Below the pieces are notes generated by a model. That model was not told the origin of the DNA and did no database searches. It saw only the letters and a list, made by a program, of their open reading frames with translations. A stretch of 64,000 nucleotides of DNA from Nansenia antarctica (Eukaryota; Chordata; Actinopteri; Argentiniformes; Microstomatidae), in NCBI GenBank assembly GCA_963989245.1, contig OZ022342.1, forward strand, positions 71,297,301 through 71,361,300. Reading direction: 5' to 3'. Shown here in pieces: positions 55,809 to 64,000 of this stretch (positions within the stretch are counted from its first letter, which is position 1; each line of letters starts with the position of its first letter). A program made the position numbers and the translations under genes.

Positions 55809-58090
55809 AGGAGAAGCTGTGTAGCTACAAGATGGAGACAGAGGAGAAGCTACGTAGCAACAAGGTGGAGACAGAGGAGAAGCTGTGTAGCTACAAGGTG
55901 GAGACAGAGGAGAAGCTATGTAGCTACAAGGTGGAGACAGAGGAGAGGCTACGTAGCTACAAGGTGGAGACAGAGGGGAAGCTACGTAGCTACAAGGTGG
56001 AGACAGAGGAGAAGCTATGTAGCTACAAGGTGGAGACAGAGGAGAGGCTACGTAGCTACAAGGTGGAGACAGAGGAGAAGCTACGTAGCTACAAGGTGGA
56101 GACAGAGGAGAGGCTACGTAGCTACAAGGTGGAGACAGAGGAGAGGCTACGTAGCTACAAGATGGAGACAGAGGAGAAGCTACGTAGCTACAAGATGGAG
56201 ACAGAGGAGAAGCTACGTAGCTACAAGGTGGAGACAGAGGAGAAGCTACGTAGCTACAAGGTGGAGACAGAGGAGAAGCTACGTAGCTACAAGATGGAGA
56301 CAGAGGAGAAGCTACGTAGCTACAAGGTGGAGACAGAGGAGAAGCTACGTAGCTACAAGGTGGAGACAGAGGAGAAGCTACGTAGCTACAAGGTGGAGAC
56401 AGGAGAGGCTACGTAGCTACAAGGTGGAGACAGAGGAGAAGCTGTGTAGCTACAAGGTGGAGACAGAGGAGAAGCCATGTAGCTACAAGGTGGAGACAGA
56501 GGAGAAGCTACGTAGCTACAAGATGGAGACAGAGGAGAAGCTACGTAGCTACAAGGTGGAGACAGAGGAGAAGCTACGTAGCTACAAGGTGGAGACAGAG
56601 GAGAAGCTACGTAGCTACAAGGTGGAGACAGGAGAGGCTACGTAGCTACAAGGTGGAGACAGAGGAGAAGCTGTGTAGCTACAAGGTGGAGACAGAGGAG
56701 AAGCCGTGTAGCTACAAGGTGGAGACAGAGGAGAAGCTACGTAGCTACAAGGTGGAGACAGAGGAGAAGCTGTGTAGCTACAAGGTGGAGACAGAGGAGA
56801 AGCTACGTAGCTACAAGGTGGAGACAGAGGAGAAGCTGTGTAGCTACAAGGTGGAGACAGAGGAGAGGCTACGTAGCTACAAGGTGGAGACAGAGGAGAA
56901 GCTACGTAGCTACAAGGTGGAGACAGAGGAGAAGCTGTGTAGCTACAAGGTGGAGACAGAGGAGAAGCCATGTAGCTACAAGGTGGAGACAGAGGAGAAG
57001 CTGTGTAGCTACAAGGTGGAGACAGAGGAGAAGCTGTGTAGCTACAAGGTGGAGACAGAGGAGAGGCTACGTAGCTACAAGGTGGAGACAGAGGAGAGGC
57101 TACGTAGCTACAAGGTGGAGACAGAGGAGAAGCCATGTAGCTACAAGATGGAGACAGAGAAGAAGCTACGTAGCTACAAGATGGAGACAGAGGAGAAGCC
57201 ATGTAGCTACAAGGTGGAGACAGAGGAGAGGCTACGTAGCTACAAGGTGGAGACAGAGGAGAGGCTACGTAGCTACAAGGTGGAGACAGAGGAGAAGCCA
57301 TGTAGCTACAAGGTGGAGACAGAGGAGAAGCCATGTAGCTACAAGGTGGAGACAGAGGAGAAGCTACGTAGCTACAAGGTGGAGACAGAGGAGAGGCTAT
57401 GTAGCTACAAGGTGGAGACAGAGGAGAAGCTGTGTAGCTACAAGGTGGAGACAGAGGAGAGGCTATGTAGCTACAAGGTGGAGACAGAGGAGAGGCTACG
57501 TAGCTACAAGGTGGAGACAGAGGAGAAGCCATGTAGCTACAAGGTGGAGACAGAGGAGAAGCCATGTAGCTACAAGGTGGAGACAGAGGAGAAGCTACGT
57601 AGCTACAAGGTGGAGACAGAGGAGAAGCTACGTAGCTACAAGGTGGAGACAGAGGAGAAGCTACGTAGCTACAAGGTGGAGACAGAGGAGAAGCTACGTA
57701 GCTACAAGGTGGAGATGTAGGAGAAGCTACGTAGCTACAAGATGGAGACAGAGGAGAAGCTGTGTAGCTACAAGGTGGAGACAGGGGAGAAGCTATGTAG
57801 CTACAAGATGGAGACAGAGGAGAAGCTACGTAGCTACAAGGTGGAGACAGAGGAGAAGCTACGTAGCTACAAGATGGAGACAGAGGAGAGGCTACGTAGC
57901 AACAAGGTGGAGACAGAGGAGAAGCTGTGTAGCTACAAGGTGGAGACAGAGGAGAAGCTACGTAGCTACAAGGTGGAGACAGAGGGGATGCTGTGTAGCT
58001 ACAAGGTGGAGACAGAGGAGAAGCTACGTAGCTACAAGGTGGAGATGTAGGAGAAGCTGTGTAGCTACAAGGTGGAGACAGGGGAGAAGT
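55809..58090. repeat. 33-bp minisatellite, about 69 copies, open in frames on both strands
   Basis: Unit GTAGCTACAAGGTGGAGACA followed by GAGGAGAAGCTAC. Read on plus it gives ETEEKLRSYKV repeats, on minus PPCSYVASPLS repeats. Variants: CTACGT, CTGTGT, CTATGT, CCATGT before AGC, and AAG/AGG. Two 2-bp deletions (56403, 56630) close the plus frame, while a minus frame stays open for 549 codons. I see no splice or start context that makes either a gene. Confidence 0.93.
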
Positions 58091-58670
58091 TGTCCCCAGC
58101 GGCGGGTAGATTCGTATGCTGCACGGGTTGTTTAGATGGTTGCTGATGTTGCTGGTGGTTACCGCTCCGGGTACATTGGCTGTGAGAGCGAGAGGTAGAT
58201 ACAGATCGATTGGTGAACCGCCGGTATAGGCTGGTGCAGCAAGCAGGGTTTGAGAAAATTGCACACATCCTTGGAGAAGTCCTATCGGTGTGCAGTATTT
58301 CTAGTTAGTGTCTTGTGTACTGGGGGAGAGCTTTGGTAGGCCCCTATTTGTTCAGAAAATTGCAATCTGCAGTAGGAGTAGATTTCATCATTTCATCAGG
58401 GGAATGAGAAAAAGCATTTTTTTCAGGCTGCGACAATTGAATATTGTTATGTGTGTGTGTTTGATGTGTGTGTGTGTCTGTGTTACAGAGAGAGAATATT
58501 ATGTGTATATGCGTGCTGTGTTATTGAGTCTGTCATGTGAATAGAGTACATAGAATAGAAACATCACACGTTTGGTCTCTCAGATTTGACACGTGCATCA
58601 AAGGAACAGCAGGGTTCAGAACTCGCTGCATTCTGACAGCGGGATCACAAACCTCCCGTCCTCATCATTC
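58091..58670. other. No gene seen; (GT)n at 58449-58482
   Basis: Unique flank of the 33-bp array. The minus open frame extends through here to 58264 with a non-repetitive start, but no support beyond that. Confidence 0.4.
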
Positions 58671-58672
58671 TC

Positions 58673-59175
58673 CTGTCTTTCCTCTCCTCTCCTCCCCTCA
58701 TTTCTTCTCCTCCTCTCTTTACTTCTCTCTCTCTCCTACTCTCTTTACTTCTCTCTCTCTCCTACTCTCTTTACTTCTCTCTCTCTCCTCCTCTCATTTC
58801 TTCTCTCTCTCTCCTACTCTCATTTCTTCTCTCTCTCTACTCTCTTTACTTCTCTCTCTCTCCTACTCTCTTTACTTCTCTCTCTCTCCTACTCTCTTTA
58901 CTTCTCTCTCTCTCCTACTCTCTTTACTTCTCTCTCTCTCCTCCTCTCATTTCTTCTCTCTCTCTCCTACTCTCATTTCTTCTCTCTCTCTACTCTCTTT
59001 ACTTCTCTCTCTCTCCTACTCTCTTTACTTCTCTCTCTCTCCTACTCTCTTTACTTCTCTCTATCTCCTACTCTCCTCTCCTACTCTCTTCTTCTCCTCT
59101 CCTCCTCTCATTTCTTCTCCCTCTCTCCTACTCTCTCTCTCCTACTCTCCTCTCCTCCTCTCTTTACTTCTCCTC
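58673..59175 (+). repeat. About 26-bp pyrimidine minisatellite
   Basis: Units CTCTTTACTTCTCTCTCTCT followed by CCTACT, with CTCATTTCTTCTC variants. A block of about 160 bp is itself repeated (from 58741 and from 58903). Confidence 0.92.
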
Positions 59176-59892
59176 CTCTCCTCAAACCTGCCACTCTCCT
59201 CCTCTGCCTTTACATCCCAGTCCTGTCTGTAGTGTCCCCCTCTCCTCTCCTCTCCTCTCCTCCTCCTCCTCCTCTCACTCTGAAGTGGCTGCAGCAGCTC
59301 CCGGGCAGTGTGGCGGTGGACAGCAGATGAGTGGCAGCCAGCAGTCCTGCTGAGCCAAGCATGATTTACATTATTCTGTTTCTGCAGTTCTGGAGGTCTT
59401 TGATCCCTGATAAGATCATATTGCACCACCGCCCGCCCACCCACCCACCACCCATCACCACCTCCACCTCGCGACGCCCCCTCATCATCATCCCCCCTCC
59501 CCTCCCCTCCAGCCCTTGACCTTCACCTCCACGCTACAGAATTTAATTACTGGAAGTAAACCAGGGCAGCGTTGACAGTGTGGATGTTGGACCTCTCAGC
59601 AGAATGGATCTAAATGGAGAGGGAATATAGGCGATCCTGTCCTCCCTCTCTGGCCCTGGGTCTGTCTCTGTCTCTGGCTCTGGCTCTTGCTCTGCGGCGC
59701 TGATGCAGCCCACAGACAAAGTGTGGGAGGCAGAGTCTGCCAATTTCCTCCCACCCCCCCCACACTCATCTCTCCTGTTAGTCCCCAGTGGTATGTCTGT
59801 CATGGTTGAGGTACGGTGGCCCCCGTGGCCCAGATAGGCTGTGGATACAGGACAGCACCCCAGCCAATTCTCTTCACTCTCCCAACTGCCAA
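59176..59892. other. No gene seen
   Basis: Unique, GC-balanced sequence with (CACC)n at 59437-59465. No exon recognised. Confidence 0.4.
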
Positions 59893-60012
59893 AACATTCC
59901 GGAACACTCACCACCTAGAGTGCCAAGTGCTTTATGTGATACTTACCCAGCAACTTTCAAATCAAATCGCACTTTGATTGGCTATGAGACGAAGCATCGT
60001 CATTGATGCATT
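59893..60012 (+). repeat. Unclassified dispersed repeat, copy 2 (pair at 801-915)
   Basis: CCACCTAGAGTGCCA, TTTATGTGATACTTACC and CACTTTGATTGGCTATGAG match copy 1 in order. Confidence 0.55.
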
Positions 60013-60255
60013 TCTTGTCGAATAAAAACCCACCCTCGACGAAAACCCACTGATAATCGAACAAAAAAAAGATTCTTCAGCTTGACCTTGTAGGTCGAGG
60101 AATAAAACTTCTTCTTCCCCAAAGACTGAACTACCAAGACTGCAAGAATAGATTTCAAGCTCCGTTTTTTTTTCTTCTTTCTGGCCTTCTCTACTCTCAG
60201 GAGGTACTCGATGTTCCCTCAAAGTTCTAGATATAATAATATAATAAATACATGC

Positions 60256-60415
60256 CAAAAAAGCTGACGCTTTTATCCAAAGCGACTTACATTGCAGTGA
60301 GTGCATACATTTTTCAGTGTATACAGTATGGTCCCAGAGGGAATCAAACCTGCAACCTAAGCGTTGTTAGCACCATGCTTTACCAACTGAGCCGAAGAGG
60401 TTCTGTTTGTGTTAC
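60256..60415 (-). mobile_element. tRNA-derived SINE (family B)
   Basis: Minus strand: head GGCTCAGTTGGTAAAGCATG, B box GGTTTGATTCC (complement 60340-60350), tail GTAAGTCGCTTTGGATAAAA then GCGTCAGC. Complete at both ends. The head lacks a clean cloverleaf. Confidence 0.75.
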
Positions 60416-60779
60416 GAGAACCCCAGGTGAGGTTACGAGGTAGGAGAAAGGTTTATGAGGCAGAGACTCAGACTGGTACCTGGTCTGAACACTCATACCT
60501 GATCATACCTGATCTGATCACTCGTCACTCATCCATGTTTAGAGGTAGCTAGCTAACATTACATTGATCATACTCGTAAGACCTTTCACTTTTCCAAAAA
60601 TGCCGGTCGAGAGAGGACGCTGGCGTTGCTTGTTTTCGCCGCTTCTCCGCCGAAATCTAAATATACTTGCAGTATATAGAGTAGATTGTCCAAAAAAGAC
60701 ACTTAGACTTAGATTTAGTAATCTAAATATGTATTACTTTCTTTCTTTTATTTATTTTTTTGTTTCTTTTTCTTTTACT

Positions 60780-60870
60780 ACTCTATCTTTTCAGTTTGTA
60801 AAGCGTCTTTGAGTGTCTAGAAAAGCTCTATACAAGTCTAATGTATTATTATTATTATTATTATTATTGT
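60780..60870 (+). mobile_element. L2-type LINE 3' tail
   Basis: TTGTAAAGCGTCTTTGAGTG, TCTAGAAAAGCTCTATACAA and an (ATT)n tail, as at 18.3 kb. Confidence 0.75.
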
Positions 60871-61019
60871 TGATCTACTATGAGTGATTTCTATGATCTG
60901 ATCAGTGCTGACCTAGGCCTACTATGAGTGATTTCTATGATCTATGATCTGTTCGAGCTACTGCCGTCGGGGAAATGGTACTGTAGCCTCGGGGCTAAAA
61001 CCCAGAGATTGCATTTCAG

Positions 61020-61290
61020 TGTATTGTAACCTGTACAGCATTTTGCACTACTGTTTCTACTGCAGTACGACTGGTCCCGCTGTAGTACGACTACCATCAC
61101 TTTATCACTTCATTACTTTATTCTACTTTATTACTACTTACTTTACTTATTTTACTTCTATTATTGTTGATGTTGTATCTTGCTGCAATGCTAATGTTGA
61201 AGAACCTAAAGAGCCAAAGAATGTTACTTACTCCTGTGTACCTGTACATTGGATGTAATAAAAGCAATTCTGGTTCTGATCTGATCTGAT
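61020..61290 (+). mobile_element. Possible retrotransposon 3' end with (TCTGA)n tail
   Basis: An AATAAAAG signal near 61257 is followed by TTCTGGTTCTGATCTGATCT. Upstream is TTTACT-rich. Family not recognised. Confidence 0.4.
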
Positions 61291-61574
61291 CCATGCTCAG
61301 TGTGCGGCTGTCCTCTCCCGGCCAGGTCCACCACAGAGGTTTCTCCTCCAGTCTGTTCTGCTCCTGGCCCAGCTCCTGTACCCCCCCCTCAGTAAGCAGC
61401 GTGTAGCTGTGCTGATGCCGGGAGCCGAGCGCTAGCCGAGCGCTAGCCCCGTACCCAGCGGTTGGTAATGGAAGATAAACGGGCTCCTAAAAGGGGGAGC
61501 AGAGAGGCAGCCAAAGCTTGTGGATTTAAATTGAGCCGTGAAATCCCCTTTGTTCCGCTGTTGCTCTGTGGTTG

Positions 61575-62105
61575 TGTGGGCTCTCTGGGCTGTGAGGCTG
61601 GGCTGGGTCTCAGATACGGGCTCTCTGGGCTGTGAGGCTGGGCTGGGTCTCAGATACGGGCTCTCTGGGCTGTGGGGCTGGGCTGGGTCTATGGGCTCTC
61701 TGGGCTGTGGGGCTGGGCTGGGTCTATGGGCTCTCTGGGATGTGGAGCTAGGCTGGGTCTATGGGCTCTCTGGGCTGTGAGGCTGGGCTGGGTCTATGGG
61801 CTCTCTGGGCTGTGGGGCTGGGCTGGGTCTATGGGCTCTCTGGGCTGTGAGGCTGGGCTGGGTCTATGGGCTCTCTGGGCTGTGAGGCTGGGCTGGGTCT
61901 ATGGGCTCTCTGGGCTGTGAGGCTGGGCTGGGTCTATGGGCTCTCTGGGATGTGGGGCTAGGCTGGGTCTATGGGCTCTCTGGGATGTGGAGCTAGGCTG
62001 GGTCTATGGGCTGTGGGGCTGGGCTGGGTCTATGGGCTCTCTGGGATGTGGAGCTAGGCTGGGTCTATGGGCTCTCTGGGCTGTGAGGCTGGGCTGGGTC
62101 TCATA
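61575..62105. repeat. 35-bp minisatellite, about 15 copies
   Basis: Unit GGGCTCTCTGGGCTGTGAGG then CTGGGCTGGGTCTAT. Open frames here come from the repeat. Confidence 0.93.
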
Positions 62106-62132
62106 TGTTGTGTTCCTGTTGGGACCATACTG

Positions 62133-62196
62133 ACATGTATGCACTCATTGCAGTGTAAGTCGTTTTGGATGAAAGCATCAGCTAAATGGCATATTA
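62133..62196 (+). mobile_element. SINE tail fragment (family B)
   Basis: ATGTATGCACTCATTGCAGT then GTAAGTCGTTTTGGATGAAA and GCATCAGCTAAATGGC. It sits between two minisatellites. Confidence 0.6.
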
Positions 62197-62214
62197 GATA
62201 TGGGCCTGGTAGGA

Positions 62215-63010
62215 GCTGGGATGTGTAGCTAGGCTGTTGGTTGGGGCTTGGCTATGGGACTAGGCTGTTGCTGTGGGGCTTGGCTGGGGGGGGTTACTAG
62301 GCTGTTGCTGTGGGGCTTGGCTATGGGACTAGGCTGTTGGTTGGGACTTGGCTGGGGTGGACTAGGCTGTTGGTTGGGACTTGGCTGGGGGGGACTAGGC
62401 TGTTGGTTGGGGCTTGGCCGGGGGGGACTAGGCTGTTGGTTGGGACTTGGCTGGGGGGGACTAGGCTCTTGGTTGGGGCTTGGCCGGGGGGGACTAGGCT
62501 GTTGGTGTGGGGCTTGGCTATGGGACTAGGCTGTTGGTTGGGGCTTGGCTAGGGGGTACTAGGCTGTTGCTGTGGGGCTTGGCTATGGGACTAGGCTGTT
62601 GGTTGGGGCTTGGCCGGGGGGGACTAGGCTGTTGGTTGGGGCTTGGCTAGGGGATACTAGGCTGTTGCTGTGGGGCTTGGCTGGGATGTGTAGCTAGGCT
62701 GTTGGTTGGGGCTTGGCTATGGGACTAGGCTGTTGGTTGGGGCTTGGCTGGGGGGGACTAGGCTGTTGGTTGGGACTTGGCTGGGGGGGGGGGGTACTAG
62801 GCTGTTGCTGTGGGGCTTGGCTGGGATGTGTAGCTAGGCTGTTGGTTGGGGCTTGGCTATGGGACTAGGCTGTTGCTGTGGGGCTTGGCTATGGGACTAG
62901 GCTGTTGCTGTGGGGCTTGGCTATGGGACTAGGCTGTTGGTAAGGGGCTTGGCTGGGGGGGGGGACTAGGCTGTTGGTTGGGGCTTGGCTGGGGGGGGGG
63001 GATTAGGCTG
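62215..63010. repeat. About 30-bp G-rich minisatellite
   Basis: Units GGGACTAGGCTGTTGGTTGG followed by GGCTTGGCTAT or GGCTTGGCTGGGGG; about 25 copies, with some 24-39-bp variants. Confidence 0.92.
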
Positions 63011-63109
63011 TTGGTGTGTGTGTCTGGGATGTGAGGGTCGCTGGGTCTGTGCTCTGAAAGTCTCTGGGTTGCTGGGTCTGGGCTGTGAGGGTCGCTGGGT
63101 GGGTCTGGG

Positions 63110-63150
63110 TCGGGGTCGGGGTCTGGGTCTGGGTCTGGGTCTGGGCTGGG
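63110..63150 (+). repeat. (GGGTCT)n short tandem repeat
   Basis: GGTCGGGGTCTGGGTCTGGG units. Confidence 0.85.
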
Positions 63151-63294
63151 GGGTTCTTCTGGGTCTCTGGGTCTGTGGCTCTGTGCCATGCACTGCTTTA
63201 GGTAGGTCACTGTGTGTGTGTGTGTGTGTGTCTCTCTGCCAGTGCATGCAATCTCCATAAGTTGTAGCGACTCATGAAAACGCCTGTAGTGTTT

Positions 63295-63395
63295 GTGTGT
63301 TCTCGTGTGTGTGTGTGTGTGTGTGCATGTGTGTGTGTGTTCTCGTGTGTGTGTGTGTGTGTGTGCGTGCGTGTGTGTGTGTGCGTGCCTTCGTT
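63295..63395 (+). repeat. (GT)n microsatellite
   Basis: GT runs with GTTCTCGTGTG inserts; a second pure run lies at 63477-63523. Confidence 0.93.
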
Positions 63396-63474
63396 CGTGT
63401 TCATGTGTGCATTCCGCGTCCCTGTGTGTCATGCCACTTAAGGTGACTGATGAGGGAGACACTGTGGGGGCAGC

Positions 63475-63525
<51 letters not shown>

Positions 63526-63639
63526 GCGGGGGGGATCCACTCTGCGGTCCACTCTGGCCTGGCTCTCTCATCCCGACACCTGCCTCCAGAGAAGGAGGCT
63601 CCACCCTCAGAAGTGTTCAAAGCCACATCCACCCCTGTT

Positions 63640-63725
63640 GGAAACCCCAGATCACTCTGACTAAACCCCAGATCACGCTGACTAAACCCCAGATCACTCT
63701 GACTAAACCCCCAGATCACGCTGAC
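63640..63725 (+). repeat. 21-bp tandem repeat, four copies
   Basis: CCCCAGATCACTCTGACTAA with T/G and C-length variants. Confidence 0.9.
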
Positions 63726-63834
63726 TATAAACGCCAGATCACAGACCAGGAAGTGTTTAACGCCAGCTCTCATCTGTCTGGTGGTGATCGCTCTCCCATG
63801 TACTGAATGATGAATACCTGTTTTAGAGAGAGAA

Positions 63835-63867
<33 letters not shown>

Positions 63868-64000
63868 CACAGCAACCTGCCAGACACACACACACACACA
63901 CATCAAACACAAGCACATCACACAGAGTAGACACGCTGTGCAAGCGCGCTGCAGAGGGAGAGCGTTTTAAAGAGTGTTTAGACGCGCTACAGCGGGCGCA

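Noticed and set aside
56615..58264. 549-codon antisense ORF as a real protein-coding gene
   Set aside because: Nearly all is the 33-bp repeat; no splice or promoter context. Kept only as a finding to test.

Overview
The window is vertebrate nuclear DNA, almost certainly from a teleost fish. It has a split gene with GT-AG introns, tRNA- and 5S-derived SINEs, non-LTR retrotransposons of the CR1/L2/Rex1 group, a Tf1/sushi-type chromovirus, hAT-like MITEs, and dense microsatellites and minisatellites. A fold-back repeat at 16.4, 39.9 and 47.3 kb resembles one I recall as abundant in salmonids and pikes, so a protacanthopterygian fish is a guess. There are no prokaryotic features.

The one gene I can name is smpd4 (neutral sphingomyelinase 3), on the minus strand. 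Nine coding exons between 6666 and 2144 give the first 286 codons. Every exon-intron junction visible in the window is GT-AG and all phases agree. The rest of the gene lies beyond base 1. Its introns hold SINEs, a palindromic MITE, a 31-bp minisatellite whose unit copies the end of exon 7 with its splice donor (2.94-4.14 kb), and, upstream of the coding start, a 25-bp minisatellite of about 69 copies (6.98-8.70 kb).

From 9 to 50 kb no other host gene is seen. Main blocks: a local duplication with SINEs (10.8-12.4 kb); a 5'-truncated LINE (12.4-14.9 kb); a three-level transposon nest (16.4-17.1 kb); L2 and SINE remnants and tandem arrays (18-26 kb), including 1 kb of pure pyrimidine; a LINE fragment beside a complete but broken chromovirus with 98%-similar LTRs (26.7-32.9 kb); a 5S-derived SINE (33.0 kb); a LINE 3' end inside a CT array (34.7-35.8 kb); an inverted paralogous pair (39.5 and 47.2-48.2 kb) flanking another LINE interrupted by a hAT element; and about 1 kb of telomere-like repeat (42.9-47.1 kb). 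Unique stretches between them (for example 15.1-15.4, 18.8-19.0, 40.6-41.3 kb) look like possible conserved noncoding DNA, but I cannot test this here.

At 50.8 kb on the plus strand a short exon with a good start context, a signal-peptide-like sequence and a strong splice donor suggests the first coding exon of an unidentified secreted or membrane protein. From 51 to 64 kb the sequence is mostly repeats: large CA/CT arrays, a near-perfect 42-bp-arm hairpin (53.6 kb), a 33-bp codon-length minisatellite (55.8-58.1 kb), SINE and L2 tails, and 35-bp and about 30-bp G-rich arrays (61.6-63.0 kb).
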